In this document: in pieces, positions 54,876-62,853 of the stretch | Position numbering within the stretch: the stretch's first letter is position 1 | Layout: each line of letters starts with the position of its first letter | NCBI GenBank assembly: GCA_051155775.1 | Contig: DAXETV010000026.1 | Span: forward strand, 1 to 64,000 | Direction of reading: 5' to 3' | Source of the DNA: CAYSCZ01 sp051155775 | GTDB taxonomy: Bacteria; Bacteroidota; Bacteroidia; Cytophagales; Cyclobacteriaceae | Length of the DNA: 64,000 nucleotides | Position numbers and translations under genes: made by a program | Notes under the pieces: generated by a model | Told to the model about the DNA's origin: nothing | The model's input: only the letters and a program-made list of their open reading frames with translations | Databases searched by the model: none

Positions 54876-55823
54876 TCAAATATATGAAACCATATTATTT
54901 TTAATGATTTCCTCTGTCATTTTGCTTAAACTGAAGCAATGATTCCAACGCCAATCTTTACGGGCAATGCTATCATCTATTGAATCAGGCCAACTATCAG
55001 CAATGCTTTGTCTGTAATCAGGTGAATATTTTACTTTAAATGCTGGTTCAAATTTCAACAACTCCATGTACAAATCTTCAGGAGTGAAGCTCATCGCTGA
55101 TAGATTATAACTTGACCGTACAGAAAGTTTACTTTTCTCTGTTTCCATAAGTTCCATCGTTCCCCTGATAGCATCGTCAATATACATCATGGGCAGTTCG
55201 GTATTTTTCTTTAAGTAACATTCGTAATCATGAGGAATACTTTTCAATGCGTTGAACATATCCATTACATAGTCAGTGGTACCACCTCCAGGTTTCACTT
55301 TATAGCTTATTAATCCGGGATATCTGATGCTTCGTACATCAAGGCCATATTTCAAATGGTAATATTCGCACCATCTTTCACCGGTTAATTTACTTATTCC
55401 ATAAACGGTGGCTGGTTCCATTATGGTTTTCTGAGGTGTTTGGTTTTTGGGTGTTGAATTTCCAAAAATGGCTATAGAGCTGGGCCAGAATACTTTATTG
55501 ATCTGATTCTTTCTGCTATTCTCCAAAATATTTAATAAACCTTGCACATTTATATTCCAGGTTGTGAGTGGAGCGCGTTCTCCAGTTGCGGAAAGAATGG
55601 CTGCCAAATGGTATATTTCAGTTATTTTTTCTTTCAGAATGATTTCACTAATTGCTTTTTGATCCAAAACATTCAATTGTTTGAATGGCCCATTGGAAAG
55701 GATGTCCCTAACCGGATTTATATCGCTTGCGATCACTGAATTTTCGCTATAAATTTCTCGGAGCGCTAATGTTATTTCAGATCCTAATTGTCCGTTGGCA
55801 CCAGTAACTAATACTTTTGTCAT
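54876..55823 (-). CDS. tdh: L-threonine 3-dehydrogenase, SDR type
   Basis: Oxidises threonine to 2-amino-3-oxobutyrate with NAD. 315 residues, extended SDR. The NAD motif is LVTGANGQLGSEI (residues 4-16), and the catalytic Tyr-x3-Lys is VYGISKLTGE near 144. SIRYPGLISYKVKPGGGTTDY and LPMMYIDDAIRGTMELM match the SDR-type threonine dehydrogenases described in Flavobacterium rather than the zinc-dependent type. The divergent kbl encodes the next enzyme, which supports the assignment over a nucleotide-sugar epimerase. Start and promoter (TATCTTTG at 55849) agree. Confidence 0.92.
   Translation of the reverse strand: MTKVLVTGANGQLGSEITLALREIYSENSVIASDINPVRDILSNGPFKQLNVLDQKAISEIILKEKITEIYHLAAILSATGERAPLTTWNINVQGLLNILENSRKNQINKVFWPSSIAIFGNSTPKNQTPQKTIMEPATVYGISKLTGERWCEYYHLKYGLDVRSIRYPGLISYKVKPGGGTTDYVMDMFNALKSIPHDYECYLKKNTELPMMYIDDAIRGTMELMETEKSKLSVRSSYNLSAMSFTPEDLYMELLKFEPAFKVKYSPDYRQSIADSWPDSIDDSIARKDWRWNHCFSLSKMTEEIIKNNMVSYI
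54877..54884 (-). promoter_or_regulatory. -7 box before the enoyl-CoA hydratase gene
   Basis: TATATTTG on the minus strand, overlapping the last codons of the threonine dehydrogenase gene (ending Val-Ser-Tyr-Ile-stop), 47 bases before the ATG at 54829. No -33 TTTG. Confidence 0.35.
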
Positions 55824-55848
55824 TTAGAGGTTTGATTTGTTGTTAATA

Positions 55849-55856
55849 CAAAGATA
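55849..55856 (-). promoter_or_regulatory. -7 box of the tdh promoter
   Basis: TATCTTTG on the minus strand, 25 bases before the tdh ATG. The same eight bases recur on the plus strand at 55907 for the divergent operon. TTTT rather than TTTG lies at the -33 distance. Confidence 0.5.
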
Positions 55857-55882
55857 ACAATACCCTGATCCGCCTGAAAAGT

Positions 55883-55914
55883 TTCGCAAAGCAAGTATTC
55901 TAAATTTATCTTTG
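55883..55914 (+). promoter_or_regulatory. Promoter of the 81-residue ORF and kbl
   Basis: TTCG (55883-55886, three of four bases of TTTG), a 20-base spacer, and TATCTTTG (55907-55914). The ATG at 55920 comes only five bases after the box, so the transcript may be leaderless or nearly so. Confidence 0.55.
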
Positions 55915-55919
55915 CCTCC

Positions 55920-56165
55920 ATGACTTTTGAAGCTTATCTTGAGAATAAAAAAATTGACCCGGCTAAATTTAAAAAGGGTGAAATAGATCGATATGATGCA
56001 TTTAAAATGCAATTTGATCAAATGCACCCTAAGAGCTTTACCGCTCAAAAATTATATTTAATCAATGGGCTTAGGAGACGGTACCCTTTGCATGAAAGTA
56101 ATCCCAATAAAAATATTTTGAATAAGTCTGTAACTAAACCCAAAATTCCAATAAAAAGAAAATAA
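55920..56165 (+). CDS. Small conserved-looking protein upstream of kbl
   Basis: 81 residues, charged and lysine-rich: MTFEAYLENKKIDPAKFKKG, then EIDRYDAFKMQFDQMHPKSF, TAQKLYLINGLRRRYPL and a basic tail. No membrane segment or signal is visible. I recall similar short proteins in Bacteroidota with the MHPKSFTAQKL..N..RR.YPL core, but cannot name a function. It is a real gene by position: it follows a good promoter box, ends one base before the kbl ATG, and fills the space between divergent genes. A long minus-strand frame opposite it is a shadow. A link to threonine breakdown is possible but unproven. Confidence 0.75.
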   Translation: MTFEAYLENKKIDPAKFKKGEIDRYDAFKMQFDQMHPKSFTAQKLYLINGLRRRYPLHESNPNKNILNKSVTKPKIPIKRK

Positions 56166-56166
56166 T

Positions 56167-57354
56167 ATGTATAGTCAGTTTAAAGAGCGAATAAGCAATC
56201 ATATCCAGGAAATAAAAAATGAAGGGCTATATAAGGAGGAAAGGATCATCACAAGTCCCCAAAGTGCCGAGATACAATTAAAAGATGGTCGTGAGGTTTT
56301 AAACTTTTGTGCTAATAACTACCTGGGGTTGTCATCACATCCAAACGTTATTAATGCTGCTAAAAATGCGATAGCTACTCACGGTTATGGGTTGTCTTCA
56401 GTACGCTTTATTTGTGGAACACAGGATATCCATAAAGAATTGGAACAAAAGATTTCTAATTTTTTAGGCCTTGAGGATACCATCCTTTATGCTGCTGCCT
56501 TTGATGCGAACGGCGGTTTATTCGAACCATTATTTGGTCCTGAGGATGCCATAATCTCTGATGAATTAAATCATGCATCGATCATTGATGGTGTACGATT
56601 ATGTAAGGCAAAGCGGTTAAGGTTCAGGCATAATGACATGGAAGACCTGGAAGAAAAGCTGAAAGGTGCTTCCACCTGCAATCAAAAAATAGTAGTAACC
56701 GATGGTGTTTTCTCAATGGATGGGACCATAGCCCAACTAGACAAAATCTGCGACCTGGCAGAAAAATATCAGGCATTGGTGATGTCTGATGAATGCCATG
56801 CTACTGGCTTTATGGGCACAAAAGGTAGGGGTGTACATGAATACCGAGGCGTTTTTGATAGGGTTGATATCATCACAGGTACATTGGGGAAGGCACTTGG
56901 TGGAGCTTCTGGTGGGTTTACCAGTGCACCAAAAGAAATAATCGACATGTTGAGACAAAAATCAAGGCCTTATCTTTTCTCTAATACATTAGCGCCTTCT
57001 ATTGCCGGCGCTTCTATTGAAGTCATTGATCTATTGTCCCAGTCAACTAAATTGAGGGACAAACTGGAGTGGAATACAAAATACTTCAGGGAGAAAATGT
57101 CAGTCTTAGGCTTTGATGTCAAGCCTGGTGAACATCCAATTGTCCCGGTTATGCTTTATGATGCCAGGTTGTCACAGGATTTTGCCTCGGAGCTATTGGA
57201 AAAGGGTATTTATGTAATTGGTTTTTATTATCCAGTGGTTCCGAAAGGCCAGGCTAGAATAAGGGTTCAATTATCGGCAGTGCATAATAAAGAACATCTG
57301 GATAAGGCCATTAACGCATTTGAAGAGATTGGTAAAAGCTTACAAGTGATATAA
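56167..57354 (+). CDS. kbl: Glycine C-acetyltransferase (2-amino-3-ketobutyrate CoA ligase)
   Basis: PLP enzyme that splits 2-amino-3-oxobutyrate with CoA into glycine and acetyl-CoA, completing threonine degradation after Tdh. 395 residues. Signatures are NFCANNYLGLSSHPNV near 45, the GYGLSSVRFICGTQDIHKEL region near 78 (Kbl-specific compared with other alpha-oxoamine synthases), VVTDGVFSMDG, MSDECHATGF, and PLP-lysine Lys242 in TGTLGKALGGASGG. It follows the 81-residue gene by one base. The glycine produced could feed GcvH and the glycine cleavage system. Confidence 0.96.
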   Translation: MYSQFKERISNHIQEIKNEGLYKEERIITSPQSAEIQLKDGREVLNFCANNYLGLSSHPNVINAAKNAIATHGYGLSSVRFICGTQDIHKELEQKISNFLGLEDTILYAAAFDANGGLFEPLFGPEDAIISDELNHASIIDGVRLCKAKRLRFRHNDMEDLEEKLKGASTCNQKIVVTDGVFSMDGTIAQLDKICDLAEKYQALVMSDECHATGFMGTKGRGVHEYRGVFDRVDIITGTLGKALGGASGGFTSAPKEIIDMLRQKSRPYLFSNTLAPSIAGASIEVIDLLSQSTKLRDKLEWNTKYFREKMSVLGFDVKPGEHPIVPVMLYDARLSQDFASELLEKGIYVIGFYYPVVPKGQARIRVQLSAVHNKEHLDKAINAFEEIGKSLQVI

Positions 57355-57358
57355 ATAG

Positions 57359-58264
57359 TTAAGCAGTGGCAGTTGGCGCTTTCTCCGCAGATTTCTTTTT
57401 AGCCTCATCTAAAATTTTTTTAACGCCGTCGTCGGATTTGGGTTTATCATTTTTGGACTTGGTATCTTTTTCCTTTAAGTACTCGTTGATCATTTTCCTC
57501 ACTTCTTTGATTGACAGGTTTTTGTGGATATTACCATTCCTAACGACTGATATCTGACCGGTTTCTTCAGAAACAACAAGCATTAGTGTATCTGTAGCTT
57601 CTGACATTCCCACGGCTGCTCTGTGTCTAAGTCCTAAGCTTGCAGGCAGATCATCCCGGTCAGTGACAGGCAGTATACACCTTGCAGCTACTATTCTTCC
57701 CTGGTATAAAATTGCAGCGCCATCATGTAAGGGACTGTATTTATTGAAAATAGCCTGGATAAGTCGCTTCGAGATTAAAGCATCCAGACGATCTCCCGAT
57801 TCTGCATAAAATTTTAATTCTGAATTCCTGGAAAAAACAATTAAAGCACCGGTATTGCTGCCGCCAAATACTTTAACTGCTTCCAGCACACCTGTAACGT
57901 TTAACTTTTTAGTTGAATCTGAATTCCAAAGAGATTTTATACCTTTTATAAGATTACCTTCCTCGAATATGGTTGTTTTACCTAGCAGGAGCAAGAATTT
58001 TCTGATCTCCTGTTGAAATAGAATAATCACAGCCAGCACCCCTAATCCCATAAACTGCCCAAGGATGCTGGTTAATAATTCCATTTCAGCAGCCTTAACA
58101 ACCAAATAAGACAGGTATAATGAAAGAAATCCCAGGAAAACCTTGATGGCCATACTACCACGCATCAACTTGTATACCTGGTATATGAATATACTGACCA
58201 AAAGTATATCAGCTATATCAACCCATTTGATGTCAAGGAAACCTATGTTAAAAAGTAATATCAA
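57359..58264 (-). CDS. cdaA: Diadenylate cyclase CdaA
   Basis: Makes the second messenger c-di-AMP from two ATP. 301 residues. Three transmembrane helices (about 18-35, 38-58, 63-84) precede the DAC domain, whose active-site motifs are intact: Asp181-Gly-Ala in SPLHDGAAIL and Arg213-His-Arg in LGLRHRAAVGMSEATD. A C-terminal Lys/Asp-rich tail of about 40 residues is unusual in composition. It overlaps folP by 4 bp. cdaR and glmM, the usual Firmicutes neighbours, are absent; folP-cdaA pairing is common in Bacteroidota. It ends 4 bp from convergent kbl. Confidence 0.96.
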   Translation of the reverse strand: MILLFNIGFLDIKWVDIADILLVSIFIYQVYKLMRGSMAIKVFLGFLSLYLSYLVVKAAEMELLTSILGQFMGLGVLAVIILFQQEIRKFLLLLGKTTIFEEGNLIKGIKSLWNSDSTKKLNVTGVLEAVKVFGGSNTGALIVFSRNSELKFYAESGDRLDALISKRLIQAIFNKYSPLHDGAAILYQGRIVAARCILPVTDRDDLPASLGLRHRAAVGMSEATDTLMLVVSEETGQISVVRNGNIHKNLSIKEVRKMINEYLKEKDTKSKNDKPKSDDGVKKILDEAKKKSAEKAPTATA

Positions 58265-59100
58265 TCTTTCAAGCAGTTAGTTAAGTTAATAATCTGTACA
58301 GCTTCTTTTACATCGTGAACCCTCAATATATCTGCCTGCTTTAAAATAGCGATTGTATTTAATGATACCGTACCAAATAAACTATTCTCTGCCTCTATTT
58401 TTAAAGTCTTATAAATCATGGACTTACGAGACAATCCAACCAAAACAGGGGTGTCCAGAAACGATAACATCTCCAAGTTATTCAATAATTGGAAATTGTC
58501 AGCAATTGATTTGGCAAATCCAAATCCTGGATCAATGATAATGTCTTTCACACCATCTGCTTTTAATTGATCTATTTTGTATTTGAAATAGACAAATAAT
58601 TCTTTTAACAAATCATCATACTGCGCCAGTGACTTCATATTTTGAGGCTTTCCTTTCATATGCATTAGAATGTAAGGAACTTTAATTTTACTTATGAATT
58701 CAAACATCCCATCATCCAAATCTCCGCCGGAGATATCATTTACAATATCTGCTCCTAGTGATAAGGCAACTTTTGCCACCGGAACCCTAAAAGTATCAAT
58801 AGAAATTATTGCTTGAGGAAACTTATTTTTTATTAATTCAATAGGCTTTATTCTTTCGACCTCTTCCTCAATGGGTACATCGTCGGCACCCGGCCTGGAA
58901 GAGTAACCACCAACATCTAAAATATCAGCACCATCCTCAAGCATCTTTTCGGCAGTTGACAGTATCTCTTTTTCCGTAACCAACCGGCTCTTTGAGTAAA
59001 AGGAATCTGGCGTTAGGTTTATAACCCCCATAACTTTAGGCGTTTGAAATGAGATCAATCCTCCTTTTATGCTGATAGTTTTTTTCTTAATAAAATCCAA
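58261..59100 (-). CDS. folP: Dihydropteroate synthase
   Basis: Condenses 6-hydroxymethyl-7,8-dihydropterin pyrophosphate with p-aminobenzoate, the sulfonamide target of folate synthesis. 279 residues, TIM barrel. It shows both signatures: VMGVINLTPDSFYSKSR near 24 and ADILDVGGYSSRPGAD near 58. IISIDTFR, DIVNDISGG, ILMHMKGKPQNM and IIDPGFGFAKS follow. All binding loops appear present. It is divergent from the DUF1599 gene, with head-to-head promoter boxes in the 42-bp gap, and overlaps cdaA by 4 bp. Confidence 0.97.
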   Translation of the reverse strand: MDFIKKKTISIKGGLISFQTPKVMGVINLTPDSFYSKSRLVTEKEILSTAEKMLEDGADILDVGGYSSRPGADDVPIEEEVERIKPIELIKNKFPQAIISIDTFRVPVAKVALSLGADIVNDISGGDLDDGMFEFISKIKVPYILMHMKGKPQNMKSLAQYDDLLKELFVYFKYKIDQLKADGVKDIIIDPGFGFAKSIADNFQLLNNLEMLSFLDTPVLVGLSRKSMIYKTLKIEAENSLFGTVSLNTIAILKQADILRVHDVKEAVQIINLTNCLKD

Positions 59101-59118
59101 GGCTTATAAAATCTAACT

Positions 59119-59126
59119 TATTTTTG
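59119..59126 (+). promoter_or_regulatory. -7 box before the DUF1599 operon
   Basis: TATTTTTG, a perfect TAnnTTTG match, 16 bases before the TTG start of the DUF1599 gene. It is separated by two bases from the folP box on the other strand. Confidence 0.5.
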
Positions 59127-59128
59127 GC

Positions 59129-59136
59129 CAAAACTA
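59129..59136 (-). promoter_or_regulatory. -7 box of the folP-cdaA promoter
   Basis: TAGTTTTG on the minus strand, 28 bases before the folP ATG. With the plus-strand box it forms the near-palindrome TATTTTTGGCCAAAACTA (59119-59136). Confidence 0.5.
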
Positions 59137-59142
59137 ATAGCC

Positions 59143-59685
59143 TTGAATAAAGATACGCTTATTGCTTACAAAGAGATTATCGAAAAGTGTAAGGGGATTT
59201 TTAAAAAAAAGACCAGTGACTATGGAACGGCATGGAGAATTCTTAGGCTTCCCTCGATAACTGATCAGATTTATATTAAAGCGCAAAGGATCCGGTCAAT
59301 TCAGGAAAAAGGAGCACAAAAAGTAGAAGATAGTATGGAAAGTGAGTTTATTGGAATAATTAATTACTGCATCATAGCCTTAATTCAAAATAAATTACAT
59401 GGTGATAATCGAATGGAGCTTTCTTTTGAAGAACTTGAAGAGCATTATGATCGTTTTGCATCAGAAACATTAGATCTTTTACAAAACAAAAATCATGATT
59501 ACGGTGAAGCCTGGCGATCTATGCGGTTGAGTTCGATAACAGACATAATATTAATGAAGTTATTAAGGGTAAAACAAATCGAGGATAATGAAGGGAGTAC
59601 ATTAATCTCAGAAGGTGTGGAAGCAAATTATCAGGATATTATAAACTACGCTGTATTTTCTATGATAAAAATTGAAGGTTTTTAG
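59143..59685 (+). CDS. DUF1599 domain protein with internal duplication
   Basis: 180 residues starting with TTG at 59143; no ATG is near, and the N-terminus NKDTLIAYKEIIEKCKGIFK fits the family. It holds two copies of one unit: residues about 22-82 (KTSDYGTAWRILRLPSITDQ, then a helix with ESEFIGIINYCIIALIQ) and about 112-172 (KNHDYGEAWRSMRLSSITDI, then EANYQDIINYAVFSMIK). The DYG.AWR..RL.SITD core is repeated almost exactly. The family is phylum-wide and of unknown function; the conserved Asp, Arg and Tyr suggest a ligand or nucleotide site. It is followed by the DoxX-like gene with a one-base overlap. Confidence 0.9.
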   Translation: MNKDTLIAYKEIIEKCKGIFKKKTSDYGTAWRILRLPSITDQIYIKAQRIRSIQEKGAQKVEDSMESEFIGIINYCIIALIQNKLHGDNRMELSFEELEEHYDRFASETLDLLQNKNHDYGEAWRSMRLSSITDIILMKLLRVKQIEDNEGSTLISEGVEANYQDIINYAVFSMIKIEGF

Positions 59686-60779
59686 TGGTGTATATAATTA
59701 AGGAAGTATCAAGGTTATTTGTTGGTGTTTTATTTATTTTCTCGGGAATAATCAAGGTTAATGATCCCGTTGGAACCTCAATCAAGCTCAAGGAATATTT
59801 TGAGGTATTTGCGGCAGATTTTGCTTCATTCTTTCATGTCTTCGTTCCAATGTCACTGCCATTGGCAGTTTTTATATGTGTTTTGGAGGTCTTACTGGGA
59901 TTTGCACTTTTGTTGAACTACAGAATGCGCATTACAGCATGGGTTTTATTGTTACTCATTGTATTTTTTACTTTTTTAACTTTCTACTCGGCATATTTTA
60001 ATAAGGTCACGGATTGCGGATGCTTTGGAGATGCTATTAAATTAACACCATGGCAATCTTTCTATAAAGACATTATCTTGTTGATATTTATCGCCGTTAT
60101 ATTTATTTACAGAAAGAGCTTTGCTTCAATCTTTGATCGAAGATTGTCAGACATTATAGTATCCGCACTTACCGTAGTTTTTACTTTTCTAAGCATTTAT
60201 GCCATTCAACATCTTCCTTATATTGATTTTAGGTCGTATAAGGTAGGAAATAATATATCAAAACTAATGCAACCCTCTGGTGAGTTAGCATATGAATACA
60301 TCATGGAAAAGGATGGTAAGGAATACAGGATGACAGAATATCCTACGGATAAATCCTATAAATTTAAAGAAATGGTGATATTAAACCCCGAAGTACAACC
60401 TAAGATCACCGATTATAATTTATGGAATGATGAGGGTGACTTTACGGAGGATTCTTTTGAAGGGAACAAACTGTATGTCATTATTCATAATGCCAATACG
60501 GCGGACCATTCATCCTTTGAGGATATCAATGAACTTATAAAAAATCTGGCTGAAAATGTCTTTGTGGCTGCTATAACTGCTTCGGATTATCAATCAATGG
60601 AAAATCTTAGAAACGATGTGCAATTGGCAGTACCTTATTACTATGCTGATGCCACAGTATTAAAAACAATCGTAAGGTCTAACCCTGGTATATGGTTGAT
60701 GCAGGATGGAGTTGTAAAAGGAAAATGGCACTACAATGATGTGCCAGATGCCTGGGAAGTAGAAAACCTTTTGAATTGA
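59685..60779 (+). CDS. DoxX/BT_3928-family membrane protein with thioredoxin-like C-terminus
   Basis: 364 residues from a GTG at 59685 whose first base is the last base of the DUF1599 stop; the next GTG at 59688 is equally possible. Residues 1-150 form a four-helix DoxX/MauE-like membrane unit (LFVGVLFIFSGIIKVNDPVG and VTDCGCFGDAIKLTPWQSF). A TM near 152-170 leads to a soluble part (190-364) predicted thioredoxin-like, where NVFVAAITASDYQSMENLRN and a C-terminal GIWLMQDGVVKGKWHYND are visible, but no CxxC is present. Redox or quinone-related roles are guessed from DoxX/MauE relatives only. Confidence 0.88.
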   Translation: MVYIIKEVSRLFVGVLFIFSGIIKVNDPVGTSIKLKEYFEVFAADFASFFHVFVPMSLPLAVFICVLEVLLGFALLLNYRMRITAWVLLLLIVFFTFLTFYSAYFNKVTDCGCFGDAIKLTPWQSFYKDIILLIFIAVIFIYRKSFASIFDRRLSDIIVSALTVVFTFLSIYAIQHLPYIDFRSYKVGNNISKLMQPSGELAYEYIMEKDGKEYRMTEYPTDKSYKFKEMVILNPEVQPKITDYNLWNDEGDFTEDSFEGNKLYVIIHNANTADHSSFEDINELIKNLAENVFVAAITASDYQSMENLRNDVQLAVPYYYADATVLKTIVRSNPGIWLMQDGVVKGKWHYNDVPDAWEVENLLN

Positions 60780-61285
60780 AAGATCGCAAAATCTTTTTGA
60801 TAGGCCTGCCCGGTTCAGGTAAATCCACACTGGGCAAACAGCTTGCTCAAACTATAACATGGACATTTATTGATCTGGACTCCAGTATTGAAGGGGAGGA
60901 ACAGAAACGGATAACCGAGATATTTAAATCCCACGGGGAGAAGTATTTTAGAAATAAAGAATCTGAAATATTAAGGATGTTGATGCTAAAAAATGATCAA
61001 TTCATCATGGCTACCGGAGGTGGGACACCCTGTTTCGGTGAAAATATGGATCTAATGAATCAGTATGGAATTACAATTTACCTCGATGAATCTATTGATA
61101 AGATTGCTACCAGGATTAAAGATGACTCAAGACCTTTATTAAAAAATGTATTTAATATTGAAAATAGGCTGAACGAATTACTTGATTCCAGAAAACAGTT
61201 TTATGAACAAGCTACATACATATTGAAATCTGAAAATATCAATGTGAGTGCCCTGTTAACTATTTTAGAAAAAGAATCCTGTTGA
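60776..61285 (+). CDS. aroK: Shikimate kinase
   Basis: Phosphorylates shikimate to shikimate-3-phosphate in aromatic amino-acid synthesis. 169 residues. Walker A is GLPGSGKST (residues 10-18), the shikimate-binding Asp is in FIDLDSSIEGEEQK, the glycine-rich ATGGGTPC motif is near 79, and the lid arginine lies in DDSRPLLKN. It starts with TTG overlapping the previous stop (TTGA), and its 3' end overlaps the convergent outer-membrane protein gene by 21 bp. No other aro genes are in the window. Confidence 0.95.
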   Translation: MKDRKIFLIGLPGSGKSTLGKQLAQTITWTFIDLDSSIEGEEQKRITEIFKSHGEKYFRNKESEILRMLMLKNDQFIMATGGGTPCFGENMDLMNQYGITIYLDESIDKIATRIKDDSRPLLKNVFNIENRLNELLDSRKQFYEQATYILKSENINVSALLTILEKESC

Positions 61286-62842
61286 TATTGTAAACCTGCT
61301 TTGATTGGTGTTGACGACACCATTGCCCAGTCCGGAAGTAAAATTAACTATGGATTCACGATCCAATTGATGCGTATAACTTAAATCGAGGTAATAATCA
61401 GCATTTCGATATCCTCCTCCGAAACTGATTTGATTGACATCCCTGCTTAGGTCATCATCAATTGGGCTTTGCATTCTTGAATACCCTCCTCTGAACCTGA
61501 GATCGCCAATCCTGATCTCCCCACCTATTCTTAAATTAATGGCCGCTTCGAACAATTCATCAATCTGATTATTGGTTTCGCTTTCAAAAACAGGGTCAGC
61601 ATCTGCGTTGCTAAATTCTGATACCGAGTGATCGACATATTCAATTTCCCCGCTTATGAATCCACTTTTTCCAAAAAAGTAGGTGAGCCCGCCATTGAGT
61701 CTTTGTGGGCTTCTATAATTATAATCAAAGGTAAATAGTGTTTCATCAAAGAATGTTTCATCAAAAAAATTGGACTCCAGACTGATCAAACTTTCTTCTT
61801 GCATGAAGTAAAAGGTAGGTGTAGTGTAAGTTAATCCAAACATTAATGGTAATGCCGGCCTGTATATTAATCCGAGTGTACCATTTACCCCATTCCCTGT
61901 TAATTCGTATTCATCCCTTAATTCGAAATTTAACAGGTCTGCCGCTGTGGGTTCTTCCCTGTATGTTCTTGTTTCCTCTTTTCTTACCCTTATATAGCTC
62001 AACGAAGCCCCGAAATAAAATCTATCGTCAAAGTTGCCGCCATATGATAAGTTGTATTGGTATTTCCCACCTTGCCTTCTGATGGTTTCAAACTGACCAG
62101 TAGGGAATCCTTCTTCCGGGAAAGCCGGGATCAAGTTGCCATCAGCGTCTGTGACAAATTGCCCGTTTTCAAATGCGAAAATATTTCTATCGATAAAAAA
62201 TAAGGAGTCTCCAAAATTTAGGTTGTCGCCAAAAATATCATTAATATCCTGAGGTACACCGTTTATATTGATTACATCTTGTCCTTCATAAACAACAAAA
62301 AACTCTTCTGTCAAAAATGTATTGAATGCTAAATTGGTGAATACATCCTCATTCCCGGCGTATGTCTTATCCAGTACAACATCAATAAAATCCGTGGAAT
62401 TATTAAGCCCGTTAAATGAGATCTCATTATTGAAGTTACCGGTTCTGGAAAATCCAATGCCAAAGGAACCACCTCGCCAACCACCCTGTTCAATATCGGA
62501 CTTTGATTGGTTCAGTACAACACCTAAATTTTGAAAATTTAAGTTAATTTTTTGCTCACTGTTGGAGTTATCCAAAAAATCGATGGTGGAGGAGGAGAAG
62601 TCAAATCCTGGGCTAAAATAAAATTCTGATTTATTGTAAAATCCCAGTCCGGCAGGATTAAATGTTGTGGATGCAGGATCACCACCTAATGCTGTGGAAA
62701 CGCCTCCGATACCCTGAAACCTCGCACTATACCCCGAGTTATTTGTGTTCAGATCCAGTGCGTTTTCAAGATAAATCTGAGCGGTGGATTGAAAATTTAG
62801 ACATACCAAACCAACCAAGACAAAGATTAGCTTATAAACCAT
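61265..62842 (-). CDS. OmpP1/FadL-type outer-membrane transport protein
   Basis: 525 residues with a signal peptide (LIFVLVGLVCLNFQSTAQ). The N-terminal plug region YSARFQGIGGVSTALGGDPA, then STTFNPAGLGFYNKSEFYF, is the FadL/OmpP1 signature of monomeric barrels for hydrophobic molecules. Alternating beta strands fill the rest, ending in a terminal Phe (SRFTISTGFFF). Annotation in the group as hemin receptor or aromatic transporter is common but weak. It is probably co-transcribed from the upstream low-complexity gene, 11 bp away. It is related in fold to PorV but lacks PorV signatures. Confidence 0.88.
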   Translation of the reverse strand: MVYKLIFVLVGLVCLNFQSTAQIYLENALDLNTNNSGYSARFQGIGGVSTALGGDPASTTFNPAGLGFYNKSEFYFSPGFDFSSSTIDFLDNSNSEQKINLNFQNLGVVLNQSKSDIEQGGWRGGSFGIGFSRTGNFNNEISFNGLNNSTDFIDVVLDKTYAGNEDVFTNLAFNTFLTEEFFVVYEGQDVININGVPQDINDIFGDNLNFGDSLFFIDRNIFAFENGQFVTDADGNLIPAFPEEGFPTGQFETIRRQGGKYQYNLSYGGNFDDRFYFGASLSYIRVRKEETRTYREEPTAADLLNFELRDEYELTGNGVNGTLGLIYRPALPLMFGLTYTTPTFYFMQEESLISLESNFFDETFFDETLFTFDYNYRSPQRLNGGLTYFFGKSGFISGEIEYVDHSVSEFSNADADPVFESETNNQIDELFEAAINLRIGGEIRIGDLRFRGGYSRMQSPIDDDLSRDVNQISFGGGYRNADYYLDLSYTHQLDRESIVNFTSGLGNGVVNTNQSRFTISTGFFF

Positions 62843-62853
62843 GAGCTTTTCTT

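Noticed and set aside
55824..56048. A minus-strand 74-residue frame between tdh and the 81-residue gene
   Set aside because: It is antisense to the better supported small gene, holds the tdh promoter region, and has no recognisable domain.
57359..58264. c-di-AMP riboswitch near cdaA or other genes
   Set aside because: Gaps around cdaA are only a few bases, and I saw no structured leader of adequate size anywhere in the window.
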